Notes: generated by a model from the letters alone, not told the origin. A stretch of DNA of 37,868 nt from Verrucomicrobiota bacterium (GCA_903970595.1 CAJCJI010000352.1:1-37868); one strand, 5' to 3'. Shown: positions 16,995 through 25,547, counted from the first letter of the stretch. Program-made: numbers and translations.

Positions 16995-18413
16995 TTAGCG
17001 TATTGATGTAGTTCGGTCGCCAAACATTGCGACCTCCTCCGCTGGATCGCGCAGATGTCGAAGCTGCAGACCGTTCTTTAGCCTTGCAAGAAGGCCACGG
17101 TCTTCCCACCGCAAGCCAAGGCCATCTTGCAACAGGCCGGGCTCCTCCCAGGGAATATCGTGGTATACGGAATGTAACGCCTTGCTGGTTGAACTGCGAC
17201 GCCATTCCCCGGGAAACATCGCGATCACTTCGGCGTCGGCCAGGGAATCACGGGAAGCAACCGCGGACCCTGTCAATTGAGAGCAGAGAGCCGCCGGCAA
17301 ATCACATCCGATGCCCAGAGCAAGGTGACAAATCGGCGTGGCGCGCGGATTGACCTCGATCAGCCACGCGGCGCGGTTTGCGGAGTCGAGAACAAAGTCG
17401 AATCCCCATAGTCCGGACAATCCCAGGCGCCTTACCAGCCGGGCCGCGGTATCCGACATCTCCGTGTGCTCGATGATCCGTACGACGGTTGCCGGTCCGG
17501 TCGGATGTTGCGTACTCAAGGCTTCGACGCTGATTCCCGCAAGGATCCTTCCGCGCCAACAGGCAACCGCGCGATTGGCCGGTATGCCGTTGACGTGATC
17601 CTGAGCCGTAACCGAGCGTCGCGGGTGTTTGAGCCAGCGCAGCATCTGCGACGAATCCCGATCCAAAGCCGTGCGTATAACTGCTTTCAGCAGAGGCGGG
17701 CGCACCGACATGATATTGAATGCGCGCCGTGCCTCGTCCTTGTTCCGCGCAATATATACCCCCAGTCCGCCCCATGTGTTGTCTATCTTGAGTACCGTCG
17801 GATAATCATGCCGTCCCGACCATACGTCCAGGTCGGCCTCCGATAAGAGGGTTTGCGTGGCCGGGGTCCGCACCCCCTCCCGTAAAGCAAGGCCGCCCAT
17901 TTCGGCCCGTACCGTGGAGAGCCGACAGGCCGATGGAGTACCCAGAGAACGCTCAATAAGGTGCGCATACCCTTGCGCTACGGCGCCAGCCTGGACTCGT
18001 TCATAAAGCAGATTCAGATGTAACGCGGCATCGTCATCGCACGGAATAATCAGGTCGGGGCTTGCCGCTTTGATCGCGGCATTCAGCGAACCCAAGGGGT
18101 TCAGAACGCCGTAGTGATAAAGCGCCGGGCATTCGCGCAACCGGGCTACGGGGTGCTCCTTTGGACAGAGCGCATCGACGTGACAGCCGAGCCTCCTGAA
18201 GGCCATGGCCAATCGCGCGGCGACAGGCCATCTGAGTGTCGCAGTAAGAAGAATACGCGGAGTTTCGATGCGCTTCGCTGCGGCCGCCTGAATAATTCGG
18301 GCCGGAGTATACGTCAGCGCCCGGTGGTCGTCCGCTCGCAGGTAGGGCGCTTCCCGCATCAGAAGGCAATCCGCGACGTCTGCGGTTGTATGGTTGCCAG
18401 CAGCCGGCATCCG
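16995..18413 (-). CDS. ATP-grasp domain ligase
   Basis: ATP-grasp enzymes join a carboxylate to an amine or other nucleophile through an acyl phosphate. Visible are an N-terminal Rossmann-like domain (RILLTATLRWPVAARLAMAF, CPKEHPVARL, LIIPCDDDAALHL), the ATP-binding lysine region (YPTVLKIDNTWGGLGVYI) and the metal/phosphate site with GFDFVLDSANRAAWLIEVNPRAT. The C-terminal ~120 residues are unassigned. The layout resembles carbamoyl-phosphate-synthase-like or D-Ala-D-Ala-ligase-like peptide-forming ATP-grasp enzymes; the substrate cannot be read from sequence. The start is ambiguous: GTG 18542, ATG 18413 or ATG 18359; homology-like sequence starts only after 18359. It is divergent from the WecG-type gene, with a triple operator between them. 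Confidence 0.8.
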   Translation of the reverse strand, partial: RMPAAGNHTTADVADCLLMREAPYLRADDHRALTYTPARIIQAAAAKRIETPRILLTATLRWPVAARLAMAFRRLGCHVDALCPKEHPVARLRECPALYHYGVLNPLGSLNAAIKAASPDLIIPCDDDAALHLNLLYERVQAGAVAQGYAHLIERSLGTPSACRLSTVRAEMGGLALREGVRTPATQTLLSEADLDVWSGRHDYPTVLKIDNTWGGLGVYIARNKDEARRAFNIMSVRPPLLKAVIRTALDRDSSQMLRWLKHPRRSVTAQDHVNGIPANRAVACWRGRILAGISVEALSTQHPTGPATVVRIIEHTEMSDTAARLVRRLGLSGLWGFDFVLDSANRAAWLIEVNPRATPICHLALGIGCDLPAALCSQLTGSAVASRDSLADAEVIAMFPGEWRRSSTSKALHSVYHDIPWEEPGLLQDGLGLRWEDRGLLARLKNGLQLRHLRDPAEEVAMFGDRTTSIR

Positions 18414-18617
18414 CGCTGTAGCGACGATGTTTTGAGCGAAAGAAAGGCCTGACGTGGCGCGCAGGCGCAGGCCCCGTCGGTCTGATACCGCACAGTGGAT
18501 GGCGCGAGCGGCGTCAAATCCAACATCAAGCGCAGAGTCCACGATCGCATTGGCCTGTTATCTCCCGCTCATCTCCTTGAGGTCGCCTCAGGGTGGTCCC
18601 GGCACGTTCCGGAGTCC

Positions 18618-18665
18618 GTGCGTAGGCGCACTCAGTACGTAGTCGTACTGAGTGCGCACACGCAC
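18618..18665. promoter_or_regulatory. Triple operator array, 17-bp period, between ATP-grasp and WecG-type genes
   Basis: Three inverted repeats at exactly 17-bp spacing: GTGCG-TAGG-CGCAC (18618-18631), GTACG-TAGT-CGTAC (18635-18648) and GTGCG-CACA-CGCAC (18652-18665). The outer two are perfect GTGCG/CGCAC dyads and the middle one a perfect GTACG/CGTAC dyad, so the whole 48-bp block is nearly self-complementary about 18641. It sits in a divergent promoter region. Function as an operator is inferred from symmetry, period and recurrence. Confidence 0.7.
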
Positions 18666-18803
18666 AGAACCGCGAAGTCACGATGCTTAAGGTGAGTACC
18701 TCGCGGCCACGTCTGCAATCGCTAATGTCTTTGATGTGCGATGCCCGGCTCGGCCGCTAACCACAGCGCCATCTCATTGGAAGGCCGGCAGGCGGAGACG
18801 CGG

Positions 18804-19592
18804 ATGCTTACATCTACTGTTCAGATCGACGATTATGACGTGGCGGAATTTACGGATGTCGCAGCGGTTTTTGGACAGAACCGCTATAGCTTCGTGGTCA
18901 CCCCGAACGCGGATCATATGATACGGCTCGATGAGGATGTCTCGTTCCGCAAGATCTATGCAGACGCCGGGTTCGTACTCTTTGACAGCCGCTTTCTCTC
19001 GCATATTCTGCGCTTCACCCGCGGACTGCGCATCCCGGTGTGCACCGGGAGCGATCTTACGGCAAGACTGTTCTCCCAGGTGATTGCGCCCGACGATCCC
19101 ATCGTACTGATCGGGTGCAACGACAAGCAGGCCGCACAGCTTGTTGAAACCTACGGCCTGCAGCGGCTGGCCCATTTCAATCCGCCCATGGGGTTCATAA
19201 ATGATGCGTCCCAGGTGGAGGCGGTTCTTGATTTTGTAGAGGCCCATAGTCCCTTCCGTTTTTGTTTCCTCGCCGTCGGAGCCCCGCAGCAGGAGCTTCT
19301 GGCGCAGCAGCTGAAGGCACGTAATGTGGCGCGCGGCCTGGCATTGTGCGTTGGCGCCTCGATCAATTTTCTTACAGGGGCGGAACAGCGCGCGCCCAAG
19401 TGGATGCAAGGGATGGGTATGGAATGGATGTACCGGCTGGTCCAGGCTCCCGGTCTCATGGCCAAGCGCTACCTGATCCGCTGTCCGCGCATTTTCAAAC
19501 TGCTGCGGCATACGGCGATTGCGCTTCGCCCGGCTTTATATGAGCATGCCGTAAGTTTGCACGATGGCACTCAGCTTGAAACAGCATTGTAG
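18804..19592 (+). CDS. WecG/TagA/CpsF family glycosyltransferase (GumM-like)
   Basis: GT26 enzyme that adds a sugar to the lipid-linked repeat unit at the cytoplasmic face. Diagnostic stretches are VVTPNADHMIRLDEDVSFRK, GFVLFDSRFLSHILR, the PVCTGSDLTARLF segment, FCFLAVGAPQQELLA and LALCVGASINFLTGAEQRAP followed by WMQGMGMEWMYRLVQAP. The ATG at 18804 is chosen because GGAG lies nine bases upstream; an earlier ATG at 18741 would add 21 residues that look unrelated to the family. Length of about 262 residues is normal. It is followed 54 bp later by wzx. Confidence 0.92.
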   Translation: MLTSTVQIDDYDVAEFTDVAAVFGQNRYSFVVTPNADHMIRLDEDVSFRKIYADAGFVLFDSRFLSHILRFTRGLRIPVCTGSDLTARLFSQVIAPDDPIVLIGCNDKQAAQLVETYGLQRLAHFNPPMGFINDASQVEAVLDFVEAHSPFRFCFLAVGAPQQELLAQQLKARNVARGLALCVGASINFLTGAEQRAPKWMQGMGMEWMYRLVQAPGLMAKRYLIRCPRIFKLLRHTAIALRPALYEHAVSLHDGTQLETAL

Positions 19593-19628
19593 CCATTGCG
19601 GACCGGAGCGCTTATTCGATAATTCACT

Positions 19629-19642
19629 CTGCGATAGCGAAC
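19629..19642. promoter_or_regulatory. Near-match to the locus operator at the wzx start
   Basis: CTGCG-ATAG-CGAAC deviates from GTRCG-N4-CGYAC at two positions and ends four bases before the wzx ATG. Binding there would compete with ribosome loading or elongation rather than initiation. Weak evidence. Confidence 0.25.
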
Positions 19643-19646
19643 AGTC

Positions 19647-21188
19647 ATGGTCGAAATCCATACACCAACAGTGCATTCGCTTTCGCAAGATATCGTGCAC
19701 CGTGCCGGATCTGCCCCCGACTTGAAGACGCCAGCTCGATTGGCTCCAACGACCTGGGTCACGATTCAGACCGTATACGAGCAGGGACTCGGCGTCATCT
19801 TGTTCGCCGTGCAGGCGGCAGCCTTGGGGCCGCATGCCTTCGGTCTGTTTTCGCTGGTCATGGTGTTCATCGGATTCTGCGAATTCGTTCTTGGAATGGC
19901 GGCCTCCGAGGCGCTGATCTCGATTCCCGACATCGAGGATCTCCACTTCCACACCATGACAACGGCAAATGTGCTGGCGTCCATCGTGCTCGGAATCGCG
20001 GTGTTTGCAGGTGCGGACAGTATTGCGCGGGTTTTTGGGGAAGCTGAGCTGGCCCCCGTCCTGCGCTGGATGTCGGCGCTGCCGATTATTTCGGCTTTTT
20101 GCGCAGCGCCAATTGCGGCAAGCAAGCGCGAAATGCGCTTTCGCCCTATTGCCATGCGTTCCATTGCCGGATTGACCGTCGGAGGTGTCATCGGCTTGAC
20201 ACTGGCGCTGCTGGGTGCCGGTGTCTGGGCCCTGGTTGCACAAGCCATCGTACAACGCGGGGCCAGTGCAATAGTCCTTTGGGCGGCTGTCCCGCTGCGG
20301 CCGAGGTTCTCCTTGTCGGTGCCGCATTTCCGCGATTTGCGGCGATTCGCGGCTCCCGTAATGCTGTCCCGCACCATGAACTGGGCATCCGGGCAGCTAC
20401 CCCGCCTGGTGCTTGGCTTTTACCTGGGCGCCACTGAACTTGGGCTTTTCAGCCTGGCCGCGCGGCTTAGCGACATTCTGATCCAGGTGGCCTTGGAACC
20501 AAGGATTTCCGTCGCACGCGTGGATCTGCGCCGCTTTGCCAGCGACCCGGCGGGTCTCGAAAGCGCGATGCGCAAGCTGTTTCTCCAGATGAGCGTGTTC
20601 TGCTTTCCGCTGTGCATTGGAGGCGCGGCGATCGTGCCGACGCTATTCCACGCCTGGCTCGATCCTCACTGGTTCGGTGGGATCGTTGTGGCGCAGCTGC
20701 TGATGTTGATGGGGGTTCCGTGCATCACGCTGTATTGCGCAACCGCGGTTCTGCTGGCCATGAACCGGCAGAAGTGGGAAGCACTGATCTCCACGGCTCA
20801 GACCTCGTCCACCTTGCTGGCGGTCCTGTGCTTCGCACCGTTCGGCCTGGTTGCCGCATCGGCGGCGATAGCTCTGCGGCCGCTGATTCTTATGCCGTTG
20901 CCGGTAGTGTTGATGAATCGGCTCTGCAAGCTTCCGCTGGGCGTCATTCTTCGCACCCAGGCCCCCGCTCTGGCTGCGGCGGTGCTGATGGGAGCTGCCG
21001 TGTCGCTGCTGGGGCTGCATCTGGAAAATATTTTCAGCGATGCAAACGATTTGATCATCTTGATTGCGTTCGGCGCAATCGTCTATGTTTTATTGATTGG
21101 TCTTTTGCTGCCGGATTTCTGCATTGGACTGCTCAAGCAATTGAGCCGGCATCTGCAGGCCTCCGGTAAATCTCCCGCGCAGAGCTGA
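19647..21188 (+). CDS. Wzx-type lipid-linked oligosaccharide flippase
   Basis: Inner-membrane protein of the MOP/MATE superfamily that moves the undecaprenyl-linked repeat unit to the periplasm. The 513-residue sequence has about 12-14 hydrophobic helices, with the N-terminal WVTIQTVYEQGLGVILFAVQ and ALGPHAFGLFSLVMVF, the mid-protein FRDLRRFAAPVMLSRTMNWA and LPRLVLGFYLGATELGLFSL (typical of WzxC/GumJ-like proteins), and a second half with paired helices. The upstream gene is the WecG-type transferase on the same strand, and the NRPS gene ends 45 bp downstream on the other strand. No clear terminator separates the convergent ends. Confidence 0.9.
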   Translation: MVEIHTPTVHSLSQDIVHRAGSAPDLKTPARLAPTTWVTIQTVYEQGLGVILFAVQAAALGPHAFGLFSLVMVFIGFCEFVLGMAASEALISIPDIEDLHFHTMTTANVLASIVLGIAVFAGADSIARVFGEAELAPVLRWMSALPIISAFCAAPIAASKREMRFRPIAMRSIAGLTVGGVIGLTLALLGAGVWALVAQAIVQRGASAIVLWAAVPLRPRFSLSVPHFRDLRRFAAPVMLSRTMNWASGQLPRLVLGFYLGATELGLFSLAARLSDILIQVALEPRISVARVDLRRFASDPAGLESAMRKLFLQMSVFCFPLCIGGAAIVPTLFHAWLDPHWFGGIVVAQLLMLMGVPCITLYCATAVLLAMNRQKWEALISTAQTSSTLLAVLCFAPFGLVAASAAIALRPLILMPLPVVLMNRLCKLPLGVILRTQAPALAAAVLMGAAVSLLGLHLENIFSDANDLIILIAFGAIVYVLLIGLLLPDFCIGLLKQLSRHLQASGKSPAQS

Positions 21189-21233
21189 ACCGTCCGACCA
21201 GGCACGACGCGTCACCCCGTATCGGCAAGCGCT

Positions 21234-24200
21234 TTAACGGCCTGCTCTGGGCATTGGAGTATCGGCGCCGTGATCCAGAGCGGCCGATATCGTTGCCGCC
21301 ATCTGCGACACCCCGGGGTCCTGGAACATTATGAAGTGGTCACCGCCGACCACGGTGAGCTCAAGGCCGCCGACGGCATATTCACCCCATCCCATCTCGG
21401 CATCCAGGAAGCGCCCGCTAGGCTCATCTGCGCTCCGGAACAGCAAGATCCGTCCCGGGTATTGTTTCGGTTGATAGCGGCGTGCAGCTTCATCCAGATA
21501 GTTGAGCAACCACTGATCGTAGACCTCCGGAGAGGAAACCTTGCCCTGAATCAATCGGGTAGGCTCCGCAATCACGCTGTTACGAGTGAACAGCTTCAGC
21601 AGCCTCTTGACAATCATCCGATTGCCGATAAATGCACCTAAACTCTGCTGTCGCGAGTGTACCCTGGACCAGTCCAGCACGATCAATTTCCACCTGTAAG
21701 AATAATCCGAAAGCAAGCGTCTTGGCAGACTGAGTCTAGTCAAGTAACCCGGCGCATAGGTATCGACCAACATCAGTTGCGACACCTCCTGCCCTGAGGC
21801 GCAAAGCTGCTGCGCAATCTCGTAGGCAAGCGCCCCGGCAACGCACCAGCCCAGCAGCGCATAGGGCCCGTCGGTTTGTACGCGCCGGATCAACTGAACG
21901 TATCTCGTAGCGATCTCTTCAAAGCTCGAGGGCAAAGACTCCGCCGAAAGAGCGGGGTCGAACAATTGAAGTGTTGTGAACGGCCGATCAGGACCGAGAC
22001 GTTTGGACAAGGTGTAATAAATACCGGTATTGTTTATTGCGATCAGCGGCTGCTTGGCACCGCTGGCCTGCAAGCGCACCACCTGGCGAAAATCGTATTT
22101 TCGCGTGTCGCTGCCTTCGAGCAGGCCGGCTTGCTCCGCCAGGGTAGGCACCTGGAACAGGGTGGCGAGGCTGAAGTGCTGTCCGAACTCGGCGTCGATA
22201 CGGGCCAACAGCCTTATCGCGAGGAGGGAATGGCCTCCCATTTCAAAGAAGTTGGCGTGCTTGTCGACGACCGCCAAACCCAGAACCGCGTTCCAGAGCG
22301 CCGCCACGCGTTTCTCCACGGCGCTGAATGGCGCGAATTCCGGCTTTTTGTGCGAGGCGGTCGACACGGCAGCTGGCAGCGCGCGCCGGTCCGTCTTGCC
22401 GCTGGGCGTCTTGGGCATGGCATCGAGCAAAGTGATGAATGCCGGGCACATAAACGCCGGGAGCACTCCGGCCATGCTGCTCCGCAGGCTGCGGATCAAG
22501 GCTTCCGCATGTTGTGCATGATCGCGCCGCGGCACAACGTATGCGCTTAACGCCGCCTCACCATTGGCGCCCTCGGCCAGAATCACCACCGCTTCGGAGA
22601 CTTCCGGCTGCCGGATCAGCACGGCCTCGATCTCGGCCGGTTCGATGCGGAAACCGCGCAGCTTGATCTGGTGATCGATGCGGCCGAGAATCTGAACGTC
22701 GCCGTTGGAACACCAGCGCGCGAGGTCCCCTGTCAGATAGATGCGGCCTGCGGCAAATCGGTTGGAGGTGAACTTTTCTGCGGTGAGCTGCGGCTTGTTG
22801 TGGTAGCAGCGCGCTACACCGTCACCGCCGATATAGAGCAGACCAGGTACGCCGGCCGGTACCGGCTCGCCTTTGCCGTCGAGGATGTAAAACCGCGTAT
22901 TGGCGATCGGGCGACCCACCGTGATCGTTTCGTCGCCGCTGAGCATCTTGCCACAGGACGACCAAATCGTCGTTTCCGTTGGGCCATACATGTTCCACAA
23001 CTCGCCGGCGCCCTCGAGCAGGCGATTTGCCAGTTCACGCGGCAGGCTCTCGCCGCCAATCATCATCTTGAAGCCCGGTCTGGAGCGAAAGCCCGCTTCC
23101 AGCAGCAGGCGCCAGCTCGCAGGCGTGCCCTGCATCACGGTAACGCGGCGCTGTTCGATCAATTGCAGGAGTCTGGCGCCATCGACCACATCCGCTTCCG
23201 TTGCCAACACCAGCCTGGCGCCAACGACCAATGGCAAAAATAGTTCCAGCGCAGCGATGTCGAATGAGATCGTTGTCACCGCAAGCAGAACATCATGTTG
23301 CTCAAGGCCTGGACGAGCCGCCATCGCGTAAAGGAGATTGACCACCGATCGATGCGTGATTTCCACACCCTTGGGCAGCCCCGTGGACCCGGAGGTGTAG
23401 ATGACATAGGCCAGGTCGTCGGGCGTTGAAGGAGCGCCCGGGGCATCCACCTCTTCCGGGGCGGCACTCGTTGCGCCGCCCTCTAATTGAATAACCGGCA
23501 CCCCTTCCAAGGGCAGCGCGGACTCCGGAATGCGATCGGTAATCAGTGCCCCGAGGCCGGCATCCTTCAGGATGTGGCTCAGACGTTCTGCGGGATGTGC
23601 CGGATCGAGCGGTACGTAAGCCAAGCCGGCTTTGAGCACCGACACCAGGGCCACGACCAGTTCCATCGAGCGGTTCAACAATATGCCGACACAACGACCG
23701 CGCTCAAGTCCCTGGCGCCGCAGTCTTAGCGCGAGCTGGTTGGCGGCGAGGTCGAGCTCGCTGAAGGTCATTGTCCTGTCGCCGCAGGCCACGGCGATTG
23801 CATCGGGCGTGCGCGCCGCCTGGGCTTCCAGCAATTGCGACACTGTCAGGTGCCGCGGATACAGGGTATCGGTATGGTTCCAATCGAAAAGAGCGGTGCG
23901 GCGTTCCGCATCGTCAAGCATCGGCAGCGCTGAAATCCGGCAATCTTCATCGATCGTCGCGCCGTGCAATAAAAACCGGAAATGCTTGAGCAGTTGGGCG
24001 ATGGTGTTCGGCTGATATAAACCGGAGTCGTATTCGCAGGACAGGTGCCAGCCATCCCGGCGCTGCAAGACACTCAGGTTGAGATCGTACATCCCGCCTG
24101 CCGGCACCGATGGCATGCCTGTCGAACGCACACCGCCGTAGACCCCATCCTCGACGAAGGATCGTCGCACCGTATAAGTCACGGAAAGCAGGGGAGTTCT

Positions 24201-25352
24201 GCTGCGGTCCCGGTCCGGGCGCAGCATCTCGACGAGCTTCCCCGGCGGCATATCCGGATGCGCGAGCGCGTCTGTGACCCTATCGCGTACCCGGATCAAG
24301 AGTTCTGCAAACGATGGGTCTTCGGACAGGTCGCCTCGCAGCACCAGCATATTGGTGAACAAGCCGATAACATGCTCAAGCTCAATGCGATTGCGGCCGG
24401 CAACCGGTGTCCCGATGCAGATGTCCGTCTCGCCGGTGTACCGATGCAGCAAGACCAGGAAGGCGGCGAGGGTGGTCATGTACATAGTGCAGCCAAAGCG
24501 GCCGCCGAGGTCAGCGAGCCCGTCGATCAGGCTCCGATCCAGCAGCAAGGACTGGAAGTTTCGGTTGCTGGCCAGAACCGGCGGTGTGATCTTGTCGGGT
24601 GGAAAATCGAAATGTGTGGCCCCTCGCAAGGTATCGTTCCAAAACGCCTTGTCCGATCCTCGTGAAGTGCTGCCGATCGCCGTGGACTGCCACTCGCCGA
24701 AGTCGGCGTAGCCTGGCGGCAAGGCGGGCAAGTCCGGGAGGCGGCCTGACTGCAGTGCGTCATAGATCTCTCCCATTTCCCGTGCGAGTATGCCGATCGA
24801 CCAGCCGTCGCAGACCATCCGATGCGCCGTGAGCAACAGGACAAAGCTGTCTTCGGCCAGATGCAGGCAGGTCGCGCGGATGAAAGGGGGCCCCGACCGC
24901 AGATGGAAGGGAGCACGTGCCTCAAGTTGTGCAATGCGTTCGGCTTCGATGCCTGCCCGAAGCTCGAGCAATGGGGCGAGTTCCACCAGCCGGATGCGAA
25001 ACGGTACGTGCGGCTCAACAATCTGAACGGGCTCGCCTTCGATCTCCGTAAAGGATGTACGCAGAATCCCGTGCCGCGCGATGATCAGCTGAAGGGATTT
25101 CTCAAGATCGGGAACCGATAGTGCGCCTTCCAGCCGCCAGCGCACTGCCAGGCGCAGAGAAGGACTCAAGGGTTCCAACTGGTCCAGCACCCAGAGGCGC
25201 TGCTGCCCGGCGGAGCAGGGATAGTGCCGCCGGCTGTTCCGCTCCGCCGAGCTTACGCGGTCTGCTGCCGGAGCTTGTGCGGCATTGTCGGGAAATCCCA
25301 ATGATCCGCCGCGGGCCTGATTCCGATCGTTCTTCGTGAAGGCAGGCTGCAT
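21234..25352 (-). CDS. Single-module NRPS: condensation, adenylation, carrier, thioesterase
   Basis: A 1372-residue peptide synthetase. The C domain (~44-480) has the DFGEWQ and IGLFTNMLVLRGDL motifs, but the HHxxxDG motif reads HRMVCDG, with Arg178 in place of the catalytic second His. The A domain (~495-990) has YTSGSTGLPKG, YGPTETTIWSS, YLTGDLARW, GRIDHQIKLRGFRIEPAEIE and PSGKTDRRAL. By eye its specificity code is D-I-L-Q-M-G-M-I-W-K, similar to glycine-type codes I remember. The PCP has EMGGHSLL with Ser1042. The thioesterase (~1095-1350) has GWCVAG with Cys1170 where Ser is usual, then VDTYAPG and GGDHF for Asp and His. AAAGGG stands eight bases before the ATG. It runs against the flanking polysaccharide genes and shares a divergent promoter region with the OPX gene. 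Confidence 0.93.
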   Translation of the reverse strand: MQPAFTKNDRNQARGGSLGFPDNAAQAPAADRVSSAERNSRRHYPCSAGQQRLWVLDQLEPLSPSLRLAVRWRLEGALSVPDLEKSLQLIIARHGILRTSFTEIEGEPVQIVEPHVPFRIRLVELAPLLELRAGIEAERIAQLEARAPFHLRSGPPFIRATCLHLAEDSFVLLLTAHRMVCDGWSIGILAREMGEIYDALQSGRLPDLPALPPGYADFGEWQSTAIGSTSRGSDKAFWNDTLRGATHFDFPPDKITPPVLASNRNFQSLLLDRSLIDGLADLGGRFGCTMYMTTLAAFLVLLHRYTGETDICIGTPVAGRNRIELEHVIGLFTNMLVLRGDLSEDPSFAELLIRVRDRVTDALAHPDMPPGKLVEMLRPDRDRSRTPLLSVTYTVRRSFVEDGVYGGVRSTGMPSVPAGGMYDLNLSVLQRRDGWHLSCEYDSGLYQPNTIAQLLKHFRFLLHGATIDEDCRISALPMLDDAERRTALFDWNHTDTLYPRHLTVSQLLEAQAARTPDAIAVACGDRTMTFSELDLAANQLALRLRRQGLERGRCVGILLNRSMELVVALVSVLKAGLAYVPLDPAHPAERLSHILKDAGLGALITDRIPESALPLEGVPVIQLEGGATSAAPEEVDAPGAPSTPDDLAYVIYTSGSTGLPKGVEITHRSVVNLLYAMAARPGLEQHDVLLAVTTISFDIAALELFLPLVVGARLVLATEADVVDGARLLQLIEQRRVTVMQGTPASWRLLLEAGFRSRPGFKMMIGGESLPRELANRLLEGAGELWNMYGPTETTIWSSCGKMLSGDETITVGRPIANTRFYILDGKGEPVPAGVPGLLYIGGDGVARCYHNKPQLTAEKFTSNRFAAGRIYLTGDLARWCSNGDVQILGRIDHQIKLRGFRIEPAEIEAVLIRQPEVSEAVVILAEGANGEAALSAYVVPRRDHAQHAEALIRSLRSSMAGVLPAFMCPAFITLLDAMPKTPSGKTDRRALPAAVSTASHKKPEFAPFSAVEKRVAALWNAVLGLAVVDKHANFFEMGGHSLLAIRLLARIDAEFGQHFSLATLFQVPTLAEQAGLLEGSDTRKYDFRQVVRLQASGAKQPLIAINNTGIYYTLSKRLGPDRPFTTLQLFDPALSAESLPSSFEEIATRYVQLIRRVQTDGPYALLGWCVAGALAYEIAQQLCASGQEVSQLMLVDTYAPGYLTRLSLPRRLLSDYSYRWKLIVLDWSRVHSRQQSLGAFIGNRMIVKRLLKLFTRNSVIAEPTRLIQGKVSSPEVYDQWLLNYLDEAARRYQPKQYPGRILLFRSADEPSGRFLDAEMGWGEYAVGGLELTVVGGDHFIMFQDPGVSQMAATISAALDHGADTPMPRAGR

Positions 25353-25488
25353 TGACTTTACCCTTTGGAGCTAAGCCGATCGGGCATAATCGCCCAGCCA
25401 GCCACGCTGGCGCATGCTTGCGGCAATCGTGAGACCCATCGCGTTCATGACCGGTGATTCAGATTATGTAGCAGCGTCCGGGCGGTCT

Positions 25489-25502
25489 GTACGTCATCGT
25501 AC
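25489..25502. promoter_or_regulatory. Single GTRCG-N4-CGYAC site between NRPS and OPX genes
   Basis: GTACG-TCAT-CGTAC is a perfect dyad, extended by one base on each side (TGTACG / CGTACA). It lies 137 bp upstream of the NRPS start and 133 bp upstream of the OPX start, almost exactly in the middle of the divergent gap. It matches the middle unit of the array at 18635. Confidence 0.55.
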
Positions 25503-25509
25503 ATAACCG

Positions 25510-25547
25510 GCATCCGCAAGGCGCATCCTCGTTCACGATGCGGATGC
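25510..25547 (+). repeat. Inverted repeat in the OPX leader region
   Basis: GCATCCGC (25510-25517) and GCGGATGC (25540-25547) are perfect 8-bp arms with 22 bases between, 88 bp before the OPX start. It could form a stem in the leader transcript. No T-run follows, so a terminator is unlikely. Confidence 0.4.

Noticed and set aside
25380-25440. Sigma-54 type promoter before the NRPS gene
   Set aside because: A TGGC...TGC-like string is present, but the spacing between the GG and GC elements is 12 rather than 10.
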